Shown here piece after piece: positions 43,645 to 52,671 of a stretch of 64,000 nt of DNA (positions within the stretch are counted from its first letter, which is position 1; each line of letters begins with the position of its first letter). Source of the stretch: JTS-AC122 sp050246015 (lineage in GTDB: Bacteria > Planctomycetota > Phycisphaerae > Phycisphaerales > UBA1924); assembly GCA_050246015.1 (NCBI GenBank), contig JBFWWU010000007.1:62001-126000 (forward strand), in the 5' to 3' direction. The position numbers and the translations under genes are program-made. The notes beneath the pieces are model-generated. The model was given only the letters and a program-made list of their open reading frames with translations, was not told where the DNA came from and searched no databases.

Positions 43645-43860
43645 TCTTGGTGGTTACCGCGGGCCTGTTGGTCTACGATGGGCGGACCCGTCGCGTTGGT
43701 CAACGGCCGGGCCCGGTGCATGGGTGGCCCGTGAATCTGGTCAGGGCTTGACCGCAGCAGCCATAAGCGGCCGTCATCCGGTGCCGCCGGTGTCCTGGCC
43801 GTTGACCATCGCGATTGGCATGATCCCGCGAGGCGCGGGCCTGATTTTCCCGGGGCATGC

Positions 43861-44454
43861 ATGCCGAGTTCGTCCGTCAAGCGCGTGTGCGTGTACTGCG
43901 GGTCCAGCGAAAAGTGTGCGCTGAACTACCTCGAAGCGGCTCGTGAGCTTGGGGATGCGTTCGCTCGCGCGGGGATGACGGTGGTGTACGGCGGGGGGCG
44001 AGCGGGCCTCATGGGGCGCATCGCGGATGGGGCCCTGGCGGCCGGGGGGACCGTGCTTGGCATCCTGCCGCGGTTCATGGACGACGTGGAGTGGGGGCAC
44101 ACGGGGGTGCAGGAACTGCGGCTGGTTGACGACATGCACGAACGGCTTCGCGCGATGAAGCAGGAAGCCGACGCGTTTGTCGCGCTGCCGGGCGGCTGCG
44201 GCACGCTGGACGAACTGTTCCAGACTATCACGTGGAAGCGTCTGGGACTGCACGTCGGGCCGATCGTGATCGTCAACATCGACGGGTTCTTTGATCCGTG
44301 CCTGGACATGCTGCAGCGGTGCATCGACGCGAAGTTCATGAGCCCCGGCCACCGGGAGATGTGGACAGTGGTGTCGAGCGCCGCCGAGGTAGTGCCGGCG
44401 CTGCTCGCCGCGCCGGGATGGGTGCCACGAGGGATCGAGTTCGCCAAGCCGTGA
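43861..44454 (+). CDS. LOG-family nucleotide phosphoribohydrolase
   Basis: A 197-residue Rossmann-like protein of the LOG/TIGR00730 family. Members remove ribose 5-phosphate from cytokinin-type or other nucleoside monophosphates. The hallmark PGGCGTLDELFQ (active-site PGGxGTxxE) lies in the middle (about 104-113). The N-terminus KRVCVYCGSS and the GMTVVYGGGRAGLMGRIADG block also match. The true substrate in this organism is unknown; many bacterial members act on AMP. It converges on yidD, with 57 bases between stops. Confidence 0.93.
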   Translation: MPSSSVKRVCVYCGSSEKCALNYLEAARELGDAFARAGMTVVYGGGRAGLMGRIADGALAAGGTVLGILPRFMDDVEWGHTGVQELRLVDDMHERLRAMKQEADAFVALPGGCGTLDELFQTITWKRLGLHVGPIVIVNIDGFFDPCLDMLQRCIDAKFMSPGHREMWTVVSSAAEVVPALLAAPGWVPRGIEFAKP

Positions 44455-44511
44455 CGGGGATCAAGACGGGACCGGGGCCGGAGACGCACGCGCCCGGGCC
44501 CTGGCGGCGGT

Positions 44512-44877
44512 CTATCGCTTGGCGTGGTTGCCGGGGTCCGGGTGCGGGCCGCATTTCACCATCGACGGCGGCAAGGGGGGAGGGTCGTAGCCGTGGCCTC
44601 CCCAGGGATGACATCGCAGCAGGCGCCGCAATGTCAGCCATGACCCCTTCAGCGGTCCGTGCAGTTCAAACGCCTCGACGGAATACCGGCTGCAAGTGGG
44701 GTGAAACCGGCACTGATTTCCGATCAGCGGCGAGAGGGTCAGTTGGTACAGACGAATGGACAAGATGAAGGGTGCGATCGCGAGTCGGCGCACCCGAGTG
44801 GAGCGCCACGGCGCGAGTGGGGCCTTGACCCCGCGACCCTCATCAACCACATTCGACGAAGTGACTTTCACCGGCAT
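44512..44877 (-). CDS. yidD: Membrane protein insertion efficiency factor YidD
   Basis: A 121-residue protein with the YidD signature: IRLYQLTLSPLIGNQCRFHPTCSRYSVEAF (shown here as one block around two Cys), then HGPLKGSWLTLRRLLRCHPWGGHGYDPPP. YidD is thought to assist YidC-dependent membrane protein insertion at the inner face of the membrane. An N-terminal extension of about 30 residues is longer than in most. The partner genes rnpA, rpmH and yidC are not adjacent; instead pdxA lies 14 bases upstream on the same strand. Confidence 0.93.
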   Translation of the reverse strand: MPVKVTSSNVVDEGRGVKAPLAPWRSTRVRRLAIAPFILSIRLYQLTLSPLIGNQCRFHPTCSRYSVEAFELHGPLKGSWLTLRRLLRCHPWGGHGYDPPPLPPSMVKCGPHPDPGNHAKR

Positions 44878-44891
44878 CTCCGAGAGCGGGG

Positions 44892-45971
44892 CTACTGGAT
44901 CGAGCGGATCGCGAACTCGATCGCCGCGGTCATCGAAGTCGCGTCGGCCTTGCGGTGTCCCGCGATGTCAAAGGCGGTGCCGTGCGCGGGGCTGGTGCGG
45001 ACGAGCCAGTGTCCCGCGGGATCGTTCGCATCCCGGGGGAGACCGACGGTGACGTTGACGGTGCGCTCGCGATCGAGGAGTTTGACGGGGATCAGTCCCT
45101 GATCGTGGTACATGGCGACGACCAGGTCAAACTCGCCGCGAGCCGCCTTGGCGAACAATGAGTCGGCGGGGAGCGGCCCGTGCACGTCGATGCCGGTTGA
45201 TCTGGCATGCTCGACCGCCGGGCGAATGATGAGCCGGTCTTCGTCTCCAAGCAGCCCATCCTCGCCGGCGTGCGGGTTGATGCCGCACACCCCGATGCGA
45301 GCCGGGCGCGCGTGCGGGGGGCGGAGGGGCGCGAGCCGCCGGCAGGCTTGATGCCCAAGTTCAATCGCATCGAAGACCGCGCCGGTCGATATGGAAGCGG
45401 GCACGCGCGCCAAGGGAATGTGGATGGTGACCAGGATCACGCGCAGCGCCGGCCCGTGGAAGAGCATCGCGTGACGCCGCGCGCCGAATCGGTCTGCCAG
45501 AAACTCCGTGTGTCCCGGGTATGTCGTCAACCCGGCGAGATTCCACGCGGTCTTGGAGATTGGCGCCGTGACGATAGCGCTGGCGGTGGGCAGGCCGCGG
45601 GTCGGGTGCTTCGCCGCCGTGACGGCTGCTTCCAGGCACGCGATCGAGGCGAGACCCGAAGACGCCGAGGGCTCACGCGGATTTCCAGTCGCCGGATCGA
45701 ACTCCGCCAGGTCCGATGGTTCCACCACCACGACCGAACCGCGCTGAACCGGCGGCGGCAGCCGGTCGGGTCCCGGGTCCACCATCGGTGAGGTCACCCA
45801 GAACGGCACGATGCCGCATGACGCCGCCGCGTCGGCCAGCACGCGCTGCGAAGCGAAGACGGCGAACACGGCGTGCTCGCGCAGGCGCGAGTCGGCGAGG
45901 GATTTCACGATGATCTCGGGGCCGATCCCGAGTGGATCGCCCATGGAAATGGCAATGACCGGCGCGTTCAC
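44892..45971 (-). CDS. pdxA: 4-hydroxythreonine-4-phosphate dehydrogenase
   Basis: NAD- and metal-dependent enzyme of pyridoxal phosphate synthesis. The first block is ISMGDPLGIGPEII close to the start. Others are TAPISKTAWNLAG, TYPGHTEFLADRFG, MLFHGPALRVILVTIHIPL, GVCGINPHAGEDGLLGDED, FAKAARGEFDLVVAMYHDQG and SPAHGTAFDIAG. The metal-binding His are in PGHTE, NPHAG and SPAHGT. A GTG start at 45971 (359 residues) was chosen because it gives the family N-terminus; a longer frame to 46085 would overlap the divergent glycosyltransferase region. It reads into yidD. Confidence 0.93.
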   Translation of the reverse strand: MNAPVIAISMGDPLGIGPEIIVKSLADSRLREHAVFAVFASQRVLADAAASCGIVPFWVTSPMVDPGPDRLPPPVQRGSVVVVEPSDLAEFDPATGNPREPSASSGLASIACLEAAVTAAKHPTRGLPTASAIVTAPISKTAWNLAGLTTYPGHTEFLADRFGARRHAMLFHGPALRVILVTIHIPLARVPASISTGAVFDAIELGHQACRRLAPLRPPHARPARIGVCGINPHAGEDGLLGDEDRLIIRPAVEHARSTGIDVHGPLPADSLFAKAARGEFDLVVAMYHDQGLIPVKLLDRERTVNVTVGLPRDANDPAGHWLVRTSPAHGTAFDIAGHRKADATSMTAAIEFAIRSIQ

Positions 45972-46117
45972 GGCGGGATTGTAGTGGCGGAATGCCGCGG
46001 CCTGTGTGCCCCCGAGCACCGAAACACTTGCGAGGCTCGCGGGGCGCGTGCTACGCTGCGAGCGTGCGAACGACGGCGACGCCATCTCCGCTGGTCACGT
46101 CCACGCCGACGGGGGCA

Positions 46118-47290
46118 ATGCCCGCGAGAGTCGCGATCGCTCATGACTGGCTCTGCGGGTACCGCGGCGGCGAAGCCGTGCTCGACCGGATCGCCAGGCT
46201 GGTGACTCGCCGGTTCCGCTGCGCGGGGCTCTGGACGATGTTCGACGACGGTCGGGGGCTCACGCCGGTCGTGGACACGCTGCCGAAGCACACATCGATC
46301 CTGCAGCGTGTGCCCGGCGGCCCGGGCGTGCTGCGCCGGTGGCTGCTGCCGCTCTATCCGCGGGCGGTCGAGTCGTTGAGCCGGTCGCTGGCGCGTGAGC
46401 ACGCGCGCGAGCCGCTCGACCTGGTCGTCTCAACGAGTTCGGCCGCGGTGAAGGGGATCCGAGCGCCCGCCGGCGCGGCGCACGTGTGTTACTGCCACTC
46501 CCCTGCCCGGTACCTGTGGTCGCAGCAGGCGGCGTATTCGTCGGGACTTCGGGGCGCCGGGCTGCGGATGTTCGGGGGCCGGCTGCGGGCCTGGGATCGA
46601 GCGACGGCGTCGAACGTGACGCAGTTCATCGCGAACTCCACGCACACGCGCGAAGAGATCCATCGATGCTACGCCCGCGACAGCGCCGTCGTGTTTCCCC
46701 CGGCCCGGACGGAGTTCTTCGGCATCGACACTTCGACGCGACGGGAAGAGTTCTGGCTCCTGGTTGGGGCCCTGGAGCCGTACAAGCGGGCGGACATCGC
46801 GATCGACGCCGCCAATCAATCGCGGCGCGAACTGGTTGTCGTGGGTGACGGCTCCATGCGGCGGGAACTACGGCGCCGCGCGGGCCCGACGGTCCGGTTT
46901 GAAGGCCGCGTCAGCGACGAGCGGCTCCGCGATTTGTACCAGCGCGCGAGCGTGCTGCTGTTTCCGCAGGTCGAAGACTTCGGGATCATCGCGGTGGAAG
47001 CGCAGGCGTGCGGCTTGCCGGTGATCGCCAGGTCGGCCGGCGGGTCTCGGGACACCGTGATCGCCGGGGAGACTGGCATGCTGTTTGACGAGCCGACGCC
47101 GGGCGCTCTGCTTGGCGCGATCGACCGATTCGAGCGATCGGGGCGCGGGGCGTCGGAATGGGCTGCGTGCTGCCGCCGGAACGCTCAGCGGTTTTCCGAA
47201 GCGAGGTTCGACGAATCGATGCTTGGGATCATGCTGGCGTCGCTCGAACGGGCGCCAACTGGAGCCCGAAGCGGAAAGTTGGGGATCTAG
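46118..47290 (+). CDS. GT4-family glycosyltransferase
   Basis: A 390-residue GT-B glycosyltransferase. The N-terminus MPARVAIAHDWLCGYRGGEAVLDRIA is typical of GT4 enzymes, with the His-Asp and Gly-rich loop of the acceptor domain. The C-terminal domain has LVGALEPYKRADIAI, VVGDGSMRRELRR, FEGRVSDERLRDLYQRASVLLFPQVEDFGIIAVEAQACG (broken by its E-x7-E core) and GLPVIARSAGGSRDTVI. It probably builds a cell-surface glycan or lipid-linked sugar; donor and acceptor are unknown. The stop TAG at 47288-47290 lies inside the antisense tRNA-Gln gene. A GTG at 46064 is an alternative start. Confidence 0.9.
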   Translation: MPARVAIAHDWLCGYRGGEAVLDRIARLVTRRFRCAGLWTMFDDGRGLTPVVDTLPKHTSILQRVPGGPGVLRRWLLPLYPRAVESLSRSLAREHAREPLDLVVSTSSAAVKGIRAPAGAAHVCYCHSPARYLWSQQAAYSSGLRGAGLRMFGGRLRAWDRATASNVTQFIANSTHTREEIHRCYARDSAVVFPPARTEFFGIDTSTRREEFWLLVGALEPYKRADIAIDAANQSRRELVVVGDGSMRRELRRRAGPTVRFEGRVSDERLRDLYQRASVLLFPQVEDFGIIAVEAQACGLPVIARSAGGSRDTVIAGETGMLFDEPTPGALLGAIDRFERSGRGASEWAACCRRNAQRFSEARFDESMLGIMLASLERAPTGARSGKLGI

Positions 47291-47349
47291 GATTCGAACC
47301 TAGACTAAGTGAGTCAGAGTCACTCGTGCTACCGTTACACCAATCCCCA
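47279..47349 (-). tRNA. tRNA-Gln (CTG anticodon)
   Basis: A 71-nt cloverleaf on the minus strand: acceptor TGGGGAT with ATCCCCA, a D-arm with GTGT and GCAC, and an anticodon stem AGTGA with TCACT around loop CTCTGAC. The T-arm is CTAGG with CCTAG and a TTCGAAT loop. The anticodon CTG reads CAG (glutamine). CCA is not encoded. Its 3' end overlaps the stop of the convergent glycosyltransferase. Confidence 0.95.
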
Positions 47350-47455
47350 ATCAGAACTGTCGCCGCCGGTGAGGGCGTCCCGAAGTCTATCGTGCCAGAG
47401 AGGGCCGAAGCAAGCCGCTGTGGTTCATTCTGACGCGACGAAATCGACACGTGAC

Positions 47456-47480
47456 AAAAAACCGGCGATCGCTCGCCGGT
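47456..47480 (-). terminator. Intrinsic terminator after the small membrane protein gene
   Basis: A perfect 8-bp stem, ACCGGCGA with TCGCCGGT (47461-47480), has a 4-base loop. On the minus strand it is followed by five Ts (47456-47460). It lies 36 bases after the stop of the gene at 47516. Confidence 0.85.
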
Positions 47481-47515
47481 GTTCGTTGATGGGACTGTAC
47501 CGCGGCCGGCTCGGA

Positions 47516-47728
47516 TCACTTGCCGCCGGCGTTCTTAAGCGAAACCGAGTTCACGGCCTGCTTGCCGAACGGATCGCCGCCCTTCCCCACCAACCCGGCA
47601 TTCATGTACACGAATGCGCACGCCGCGCCGAGCGCGACGACGGCCAGAAAGAGCAGCCCGGTATAGATGTTCATCGACGAGCCCCGCTGGACCTGCCCGC
47701 CGGGGAGTTGCATGCCGAACTGACTCAT
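47516..47728 (-). CDS. Small single-pass membrane protein
   Basis: A 70-residue protein. A short polar N-terminus (MSQFGMQLPGGQVQRGSS) is followed by one membrane helix (about 20-45, NIYTGLLFLAVVALGAACAF) and a Gly/Lys-rich tail. No family was recognised. It lies 85 bases downstream of a membrane-anchored coiled-coil gene on the same strand and just before a strong terminator, so the two probably form an operon and may act together in the envelope. Confidence 0.72.
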   Translation of the reverse strand: MSQFGMQLPGGQVQRGSSMNIYTGLLFLAVVALGAACAFVYMNAGLVGKGGDPFGKQAVNSVSLKNAGGK

Positions 47729-47813
47729 GAACTGCCTTTCTTGGAAACCGGGATCTGATTCGCGGAAACGTGACGGGTGAACCTGAAGTGGCCGAGACGA
47801 GCAGCGGGACCGC

Positions 47814-48656
47814 TTACGGGCCCAGGTGGCTGACCACCAGGTCGTTGGGCTGAATAGCGCCCTTCTTCAGGTCGATCCGACCCGTGGCGCGCTGCGCGTC
47901 GGTGTTCATCACGATCATCGTCGCGAGGAACTCGTTCCCGCGGATGATGTTGAGTTTCATGTTCGGCTTGATGTCACGGTTCTCGCCCTCGGAGATCGTG
48001 ACGAACTCGGCTCCGCCCGGGAGTTCCTTCACTTCGAGCACGCGAGCAAAGATCGGCTTGCCGACGTGCTCGAAGGAGCCGTCGGCGCCCGGAGCCGCGG
48101 CGCTCTGGTTCTGAGCCGCGAGCTGCGTCTCGCGGAGTTGCTCGCGAAGCGCCCGCGCGGTCTGCTCAAGCACCTCCCGCTGCCCTTCCAGGTCGCGGAT
48201 GCGATCGGTGAGTTCGATTTCGCGGCGATTGGCGGCGAGCGTGTCGTCACGCAGCGTGGTCACTTCGTCGCGGTACGACGCGTTCATCTTGGCGAGCGTC
48301 TCGTTGCTCGCCGCCAAGTGCGAGATCCGGTTGGCGACGCCCTCGGCGGCGGCCTTGGCCTGCTCAAGTTGCGTCAGCAGGCGGGTCCGCTCGGCCTGGA
48401 TCGAGGCGAGTTGCGACCGGTAGCTTCCGAGTTCCTGATCCGCCGTCTGCACCCGCTTCTCGTAGTTCTCGCGGATAAGGCCGATGCTGCTCTCCAGATC
48501 GCGCACGTTGGCATCGGCGGCCTGCTTGGCGAGTTCGAGCTGACGATAACTGTTGTGGATCGCCGCCGCGTTCGCGGAATACGACATCGTGAGCGCTGCC
48601 AGGAGCAGGCTCAGAACAGCACAGAACACCACCAGAATCTTCGTCACGACGTGCAC
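47814..48656 (-). CDS. Membrane-anchored coiled-coil protein
   Basis: A 280-residue protein. Residues 5-27 form a membrane helix (ILVVFCAVLSLLLAALTMS). A long coiled coil follows (about 35-190) with regular leucines and many Arg/Glu/Gln. The C-terminal 80 residues form a compact beta-rich domain, with FEHVGKPIFARVLEVKELPG, GENRDIKPNMKLNIIRGNEF and NDLVVSHLGP, similar in layout to the MreC-like periplasmic part, though clear homology cannot be claimed. A GTG start at 48656 was chosen because AGGAG lies seven bases upstream; the earlier ATG at 48734 adds 26 basic residues. Upstream of the small membrane protein gene. Confidence 0.8.
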   Translation of the reverse strand: MHVVTKILVVFCAVLSLLLAALTMSYSANAAAIHNSYRQLELAKQAADANVRDLESSIGLIRENYEKRVQTADQELGSYRSQLASIQAERTRLLTQLEQAKAAAEGVANRISHLAASNETLAKMNASYRDEVTTLRDDTLAANRREIELTDRIRDLEGQREVLEQTARALREQLRETQLAAQNQSAAAPGADGSFEHVGKPIFARVLEVKELPGGAEFVTISEGENRDIKPNMKLNIIRGNEFLATMIVMNTDAQRATGRIDLKKGAIQPNDLVVSHLGP

Positions 48657-48919
48657 GGGTTGGCTCCTGCCAAAAAGGACTCGAATGCGGGGCGCGGTTC
48701 CTTCGATTCGCGCCGTCCGGCGGATCTGTTGCACCTATTTCCCCACATCCCCGGCAAGTTCCGAGCCTGTTCGGCTCGCCACAGGCCGAGAGAATAGTCC
48801 CCTTCATTCAGCGCGACCACTCGTCGGCTGAGCGATGACGCGGGTTATACCCGCAACGCCGACTCGCTGTCAAACGCCCAAGTTCTCCGCACTCAGCATG
48901 TTCGATGGGCGTACGGGTG

Positions 48920-51865
48920 CTACGGAACGCTGATGGTCGTGTTCAATCGTGAGGCGGACTCCTCGTCACTCACGCTCACTCGCACCCGCTTGCCGCGCAA
49001 TCGCGCCGCGGCGTCCGTGTATACAAACCGCTTCGAGATCGTCTCGCCCGGCGCCGGGTTCGTCAGTACAAATTCCCGCGTCGGCATCCCGGGTACCGCC
49101 ACCTGCAACCGGAGAAACCGCTCCGGCTTCCCTCGATTGACGACCTGAACCGACACCACCACATTGGGGCCGTCGATCGTCGGCCCGACGTCCGCTTTCG
49201 CTGTCAACGCGACGTCTTCCAGCCCGACGCTCACAGAGGCGGTGAGGCGGATTGGCCCCGCGTGCTGCTCGGAATCCAGCCGTAGCAGGGCCGTGAGGAT
49301 TTTCTCACCGGCGTCCTCCGCGGCGGGCAGTGTCACGGCGAAGGGAAAGACCTGTGTCTGTCCCGGCCCGATTTGTACCTGCACCGCCCCATCCGGAACG
49401 ATCGCCCATTCACGCGGCGCCTTCGAGGTCTTTGCGCCGGGACCCGCGCCCGCCGGCGACACGATCTGAAGCCGGCCTGTGATCGTCGTCTCCCAGGGGT
49501 TGGTCAGCCGGATCTCCAACTCGTGCTCGATGGCGACCGCCGGCAAAAAATCGGGCACCACGCGGAATGAGGCGATCAGGCTCGCGAGTTTCGCATCTAC
49601 GCCGTCGATGAAGACGGGCATGTCCGACGCGACGACCCGGTGCGCGTCTGTCGGGATGGTTGGATCGCCGGTCGCGGCGAGTTCGCGCACGCGCCCCATC
49701 GGATCGACGATCCGAGCCCGCCCGGCAGGGGCGTACACGGTGATGAATGAGTTCGCGGGGTCACCCGACGCGTTCCAGAGGATCAGTGCGCCGCTGTGAT
49801 TGTCCGAGCGCACGGGTTCCGAGGCCGGGGACTCCACGGAGGTTGAATCGTCGGTCGATGCGGTGTTCATTGGCGCGAGGATGTAGCAGCGGACTCCCTC
49901 CGGCGCGGGGTACTCGCCGATGATCCGGCGTCCGGCGAGTTGGTCGGCGAGCGTGGCCCACACTGCCAGTTCCGGATCCGGCGCCAGGTGCGGCCGGCGG
50001 GTTCCGAGCGATTCCAGTGGGAAGTTCACGGCGAATCTCGCGAGCGGGTCGTTCGCACGGGTCTCGCCGAACTGTCGCCAGGCCTCGATGACGTCGCGGG
50101 TAAAGCCGGCAACCCTGGAGCGCTCGGGCGCGGGCGAAGCGGGGTACTGGGGCACGATGGTCAACTCGGGCCGTGGTTCGGGCACGTTCTGATAGCGCTG
50201 CGCGAACTCGTCGATCGAGTTGCGATCAACCCATGCAGGCAGGACCATCGACACGCAACTGGGCTGCGCGGCCGACGCGATGCTCTCGCTGATCGCCGAG
50301 AGGTCCAGGTCCACCCGCCATGGCAGGGTGATCCGGGGCCCGGGGACCAGCAGCGAGAGAGAGGCATGGAGCCGCGAGAGCGCGTCGGGGACCGATCGCC
50401 CCCAGAAGGCTTCGTCGGCGCCGATGCCATCCGGGCTCGACCGCGGGGGGATGCGACCGACGAGCCAGCGCGTGATGCCCTGGCCGTAGCGGTCAAGAGC
50501 CGGGTTCATGAGGGCGAGCCACTCACGCTGATCCGTGAGCGCGATTGACAGCGGGTCTTCCGGATCGAGCGAGTGCTTCATCGCCAGGTCGGTGGGGATC
50601 CGCGGCATGCACAGCGTCACGCTCATGCCCTGACTCAGCAACGCATCCAGCACCGGCCCCAGTTGCTGGATCGACTCGGTGACAGCGGCGGAATCCGCGC
50701 CGGCATCCCAGACCGGCAGTGTGATGTGCCCGAGGCGCAGCGTCCGTGCCATCGGCGCGAGGATCATGCTCTGCGCGACGGTGGCGCGATCCGCGTGCAT
50801 CCCGAAGCGGGCGAGGTCACCCGCGCCGGTGTCGTGCCGAGGCGGGGCCAGCCATACCAACATCGTGCGCGCACGCGTCAGGATCCGCTCGTCGCTCGAT
50901 ACGTCCAGTTGTACGTCGTACCACCCGGGATCCACCAGGCGCGGCGTCCACTGCATGGGCCGGCCGCTGGCATCGATGGGCAGCGTCGCAGAATCAACGA
51001 GTTCGCCTTCCAGGCTCGATACGCGAAGCGACGCGATCAGGCGCTCGCCGACCAGGTCGCGGATGGTCATGGAGACCGTCGGCGTCTGCGCGCTGGTGAA
51101 CAGGTTGCCCGCCGCCGTGGTCGAAACTTCGACGCGCGGAATCTGAGAGATGCTGATCGTGTCGAACCACGCCGATGCGTCCAGGTCTTCCGCGTCCAGC
51201 CCGGCGGGGGTGGTCGTCGCGCGGGCGGCGTCGCGCGCGTCGGCGGGCTGCTGACGCGGCTGCAGCAACTCCAACTCGAGTTGCAGGAACGCCACGTCGT
51301 CGCTGAGGCCCATCAGTTCGAGGGTCACCTGGGTCCAGTCGCCCTCTGACAGGATCGGCGCGCTGCGTGCCTGTCCGCCGGGTACAAGTCGCTGGTTCTG
51401 ATCCAGGAACCTCGCGGTGAGGAAGGCGCGCGACGCGCTCACGCCCTGGGTCCTCACAAACGCGGTGACCGCGTAATCCGCCCGCGGGAAGACGGGGATG
51501 GTGCCGGCCTGGAGCCGGATCGCGGTGCTCCCGCCGCGTGTCGGCAGACGCACGCTGGCCCGGCCCAGGTGGGCCACCGCGAAGTCGAAGGACGCCTCGT
51601 TGAACCGTGGGAACCCCGGACGGGGCGTCGCCGGGGTATCGACGACGCGCGACCAGTATCGCGGGACAGGGTACGGATTCTCCGGCTCCTCAAAGTCAAA
51701 GCGCTGGATGGTCCGTTGCTGGAGCGACTTCGGCGCCGGCGGGGCCGACCGCGTCGATGGACCGCTGAAAATCTCGACCTGTCCGCTCGCGACAGGAACC
51801 GGCGCGAGCGTCGCCATCGCTAGAACGCTCGTCATCACTCCGTTCGCGCGGTCGTATCGGCGCAT
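48920..51865 (-). CDS. Large secreted beta-rich protein of unknown function
   Basis: A 981-residue exported protein. The N-terminus MRRYDRANGVMTSVLAMATLAPVPVASGQ is a signal peptide. The first 250 residues look like a carbohydrate-binding-module-type beta-sandwich (IQRFDFEEPENPYPVPRYW, then ASVRLPTRGGSTAI). The middle (about 350-720) could be a TIM-barrel-like region, as in glycoside hydrolases (ARFGMHADRATVAQS, ITRWLVGRI, WDAGADSAAV), but no catalytic signature is certain. The C-terminal 250 residues are Ig-like (TGRLQIVSPAG, VQVVNRGKPERFLRLQVAVPG). There is no GC-type tail. The gene stands alone on the minus strand. Confidence 0.8.
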   Translation of the reverse strand: MRRYDRANGVMTSVLAMATLAPVPVASGQVEIFSGPSTRSAPPAPKSLQQRTIQRFDFEEPENPYPVPRYWSRVVDTPATPRPGFPRFNEASFDFAVAHLGRASVRLPTRGGSTAIRLQAGTIPVFPRADYAVTAFVRTQGVSASRAFLTARFLDQNQRLVPGGQARSAPILSEGDWTQVTLELMGLSDDVAFLQLELELLQPRQQPADARDAARATTTPAGLDAEDLDASAWFDTISISQIPRVEVSTTAAGNLFTSAQTPTVSMTIRDLVGERLIASLRVSSLEGELVDSATLPIDASGRPMQWTPRLVDPGWYDVQLDVSSDERILTRARTMLVWLAPPRHDTGAGDLARFGMHADRATVAQSMILAPMARTLRLGHITLPVWDAGADSAAVTESIQQLGPVLDALLSQGMSVTLCMPRIPTDLAMKHSLDPEDPLSIALTDQREWLALMNPALDRYGQGITRWLVGRIPPRSSPDGIGADEAFWGRSVPDALSRLHASLSLLVPGPRITLPWRVDLDLSAISESIASAAQPSCVSMVLPAWVDRNSIDEFAQRYQNVPEPRPELTIVPQYPASPAPERSRVAGFTRDVIEAWRQFGETRANDPLARFAVNFPLESLGTRRPHLAPDPELAVWATLADQLAGRRIIGEYPAPEGVRCYILAPMNTASTDDSTSVESPASEPVRSDNHSGALILWNASGDPANSFITVYAPAGRARIVDPMGRVRELAATGDPTIPTDAHRVVASDMPVFIDGVDAKLASLIASFRVVPDFLPAVAIEHELEIRLTNPWETTITGRLQIVSPAGAGPGAKTSKAPREWAIVPDGAVQVQIGPGQTQVFPFAVTLPAAEDAGEKILTALLRLDSEQHAGPIRLTASVSVGLEDVALTAKADVGPTIDGPNVVVSVQVVNRGKPERFLRLQVAVPGMPTREFVLTNPAPGETISKRFVYTDAAARLRGKRVRVSVSDEESASRLNTTISVP

Positions 51866-52142
51866 GCTTTTCTATCGGCTCGCGCGATGCGGACGGACGC
51901 TGTTGGGGGTGCCCGGCGCCGCGTACCGCGCAAGTTTGGCGGAGGACACAACTGAACTTGACTCGCGCGCACGGACGGAATCCGGAGCATACCCCAGATA
52001 TCCTTTCTCGGAACCCCACTTCAAGTAGTCATTCGGCCGCTTCCGATCGGCAACACGCACCAAGAGGCGGTGGAGAGGATGGCCGGGCGCTCCGGCACTC
52101 GGTTACACGGCGGATGGATCCCGGCACGAAAGCGAGGTCGCG

Positions 52143-52625
52143 ATGGGTATTGGGCTCGAAACGGTTCTCAAGTCAGTCCGAGATCAGGCGGTCGCGTCGG
52201 GCGCGTTCGGCGGAGTGAAGCTCGCCAACGGCGTGCTCGCCTGCATCGCCAAGTTTGCCTCTCCGCAGGCCGAATACAGACTCTACATCGCTGAAGGGAA
52301 GTTCTGGATCGCGCTGGTCACCGCCGACCGCTGGCTTTCGGAATCCATCGAGTCCGACCTGGTGGACAACGGAGACGACATCGAAGATCTGCTGGACGAC
52401 GAGGCCCGCGCGCGGGGGTACACCGGTCAGCGCCTGGCCGTGGCTCATTTCCGCGACGGTCAGAAGATGTACACGTTTCGCTCGCCGATCCCGATCGCCG
52501 TCACTCCCGACGGCGACATCGTGTCGAGCCCAGCCAATATCGAGATCACGTTCACCGTGCTGATGACGTACCAGGAGGTGTTCTCGGAGTTGGGCGACAT
52601 GAGCTCGAACGCGGCGGAGAACTGA
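52143..52625 (+). CDS. Hypothetical protein
   Basis: A 160-residue soluble protein that I do not recognise. It begins MGIGLETVLKSVRDQAVAS and has mixed strands and helices (YRLYIAEGKFWIALVTADRWL, SDLVDNGDDIEDLLDDEARA, GQKMYTFRSPIPIAV, NIEITFTVLMTYQEVF). There is no signal peptide and no Cys cluster. The Asp/Glu-rich middle is notable. It converges with the TPR gene, leaving 46 bases between their stops. A coherent protein with genome-like codon use makes it likely real. Confidence 0.7.
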   Translation: MGIGLETVLKSVRDQAVASGAFGGVKLANGVLACIAKFASPQAEYRLYIAEGKFWIALVTADRWLSESIESDLVDNGDDIEDLLDDEARARGYTGQRLAVAHFRDGQKMYTFRSPIPIAVTPDGDIVSSPANIEITFTVLMTYQEVFSELGDMSSNAAEN

Positions 52626-52671
52626 ACGGGCCGGCGCGAGCGCCCCGCGCCAGGCGGCGACAATCGGCGCG

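Noticed and set aside
45972..46085. N-terminal extension of pdxA to the ATG at 46085
   Set aside because: The GTG at 45971 gives the family N-terminus. The extension is Ser/Arg-rich and runs into the divergent gene.
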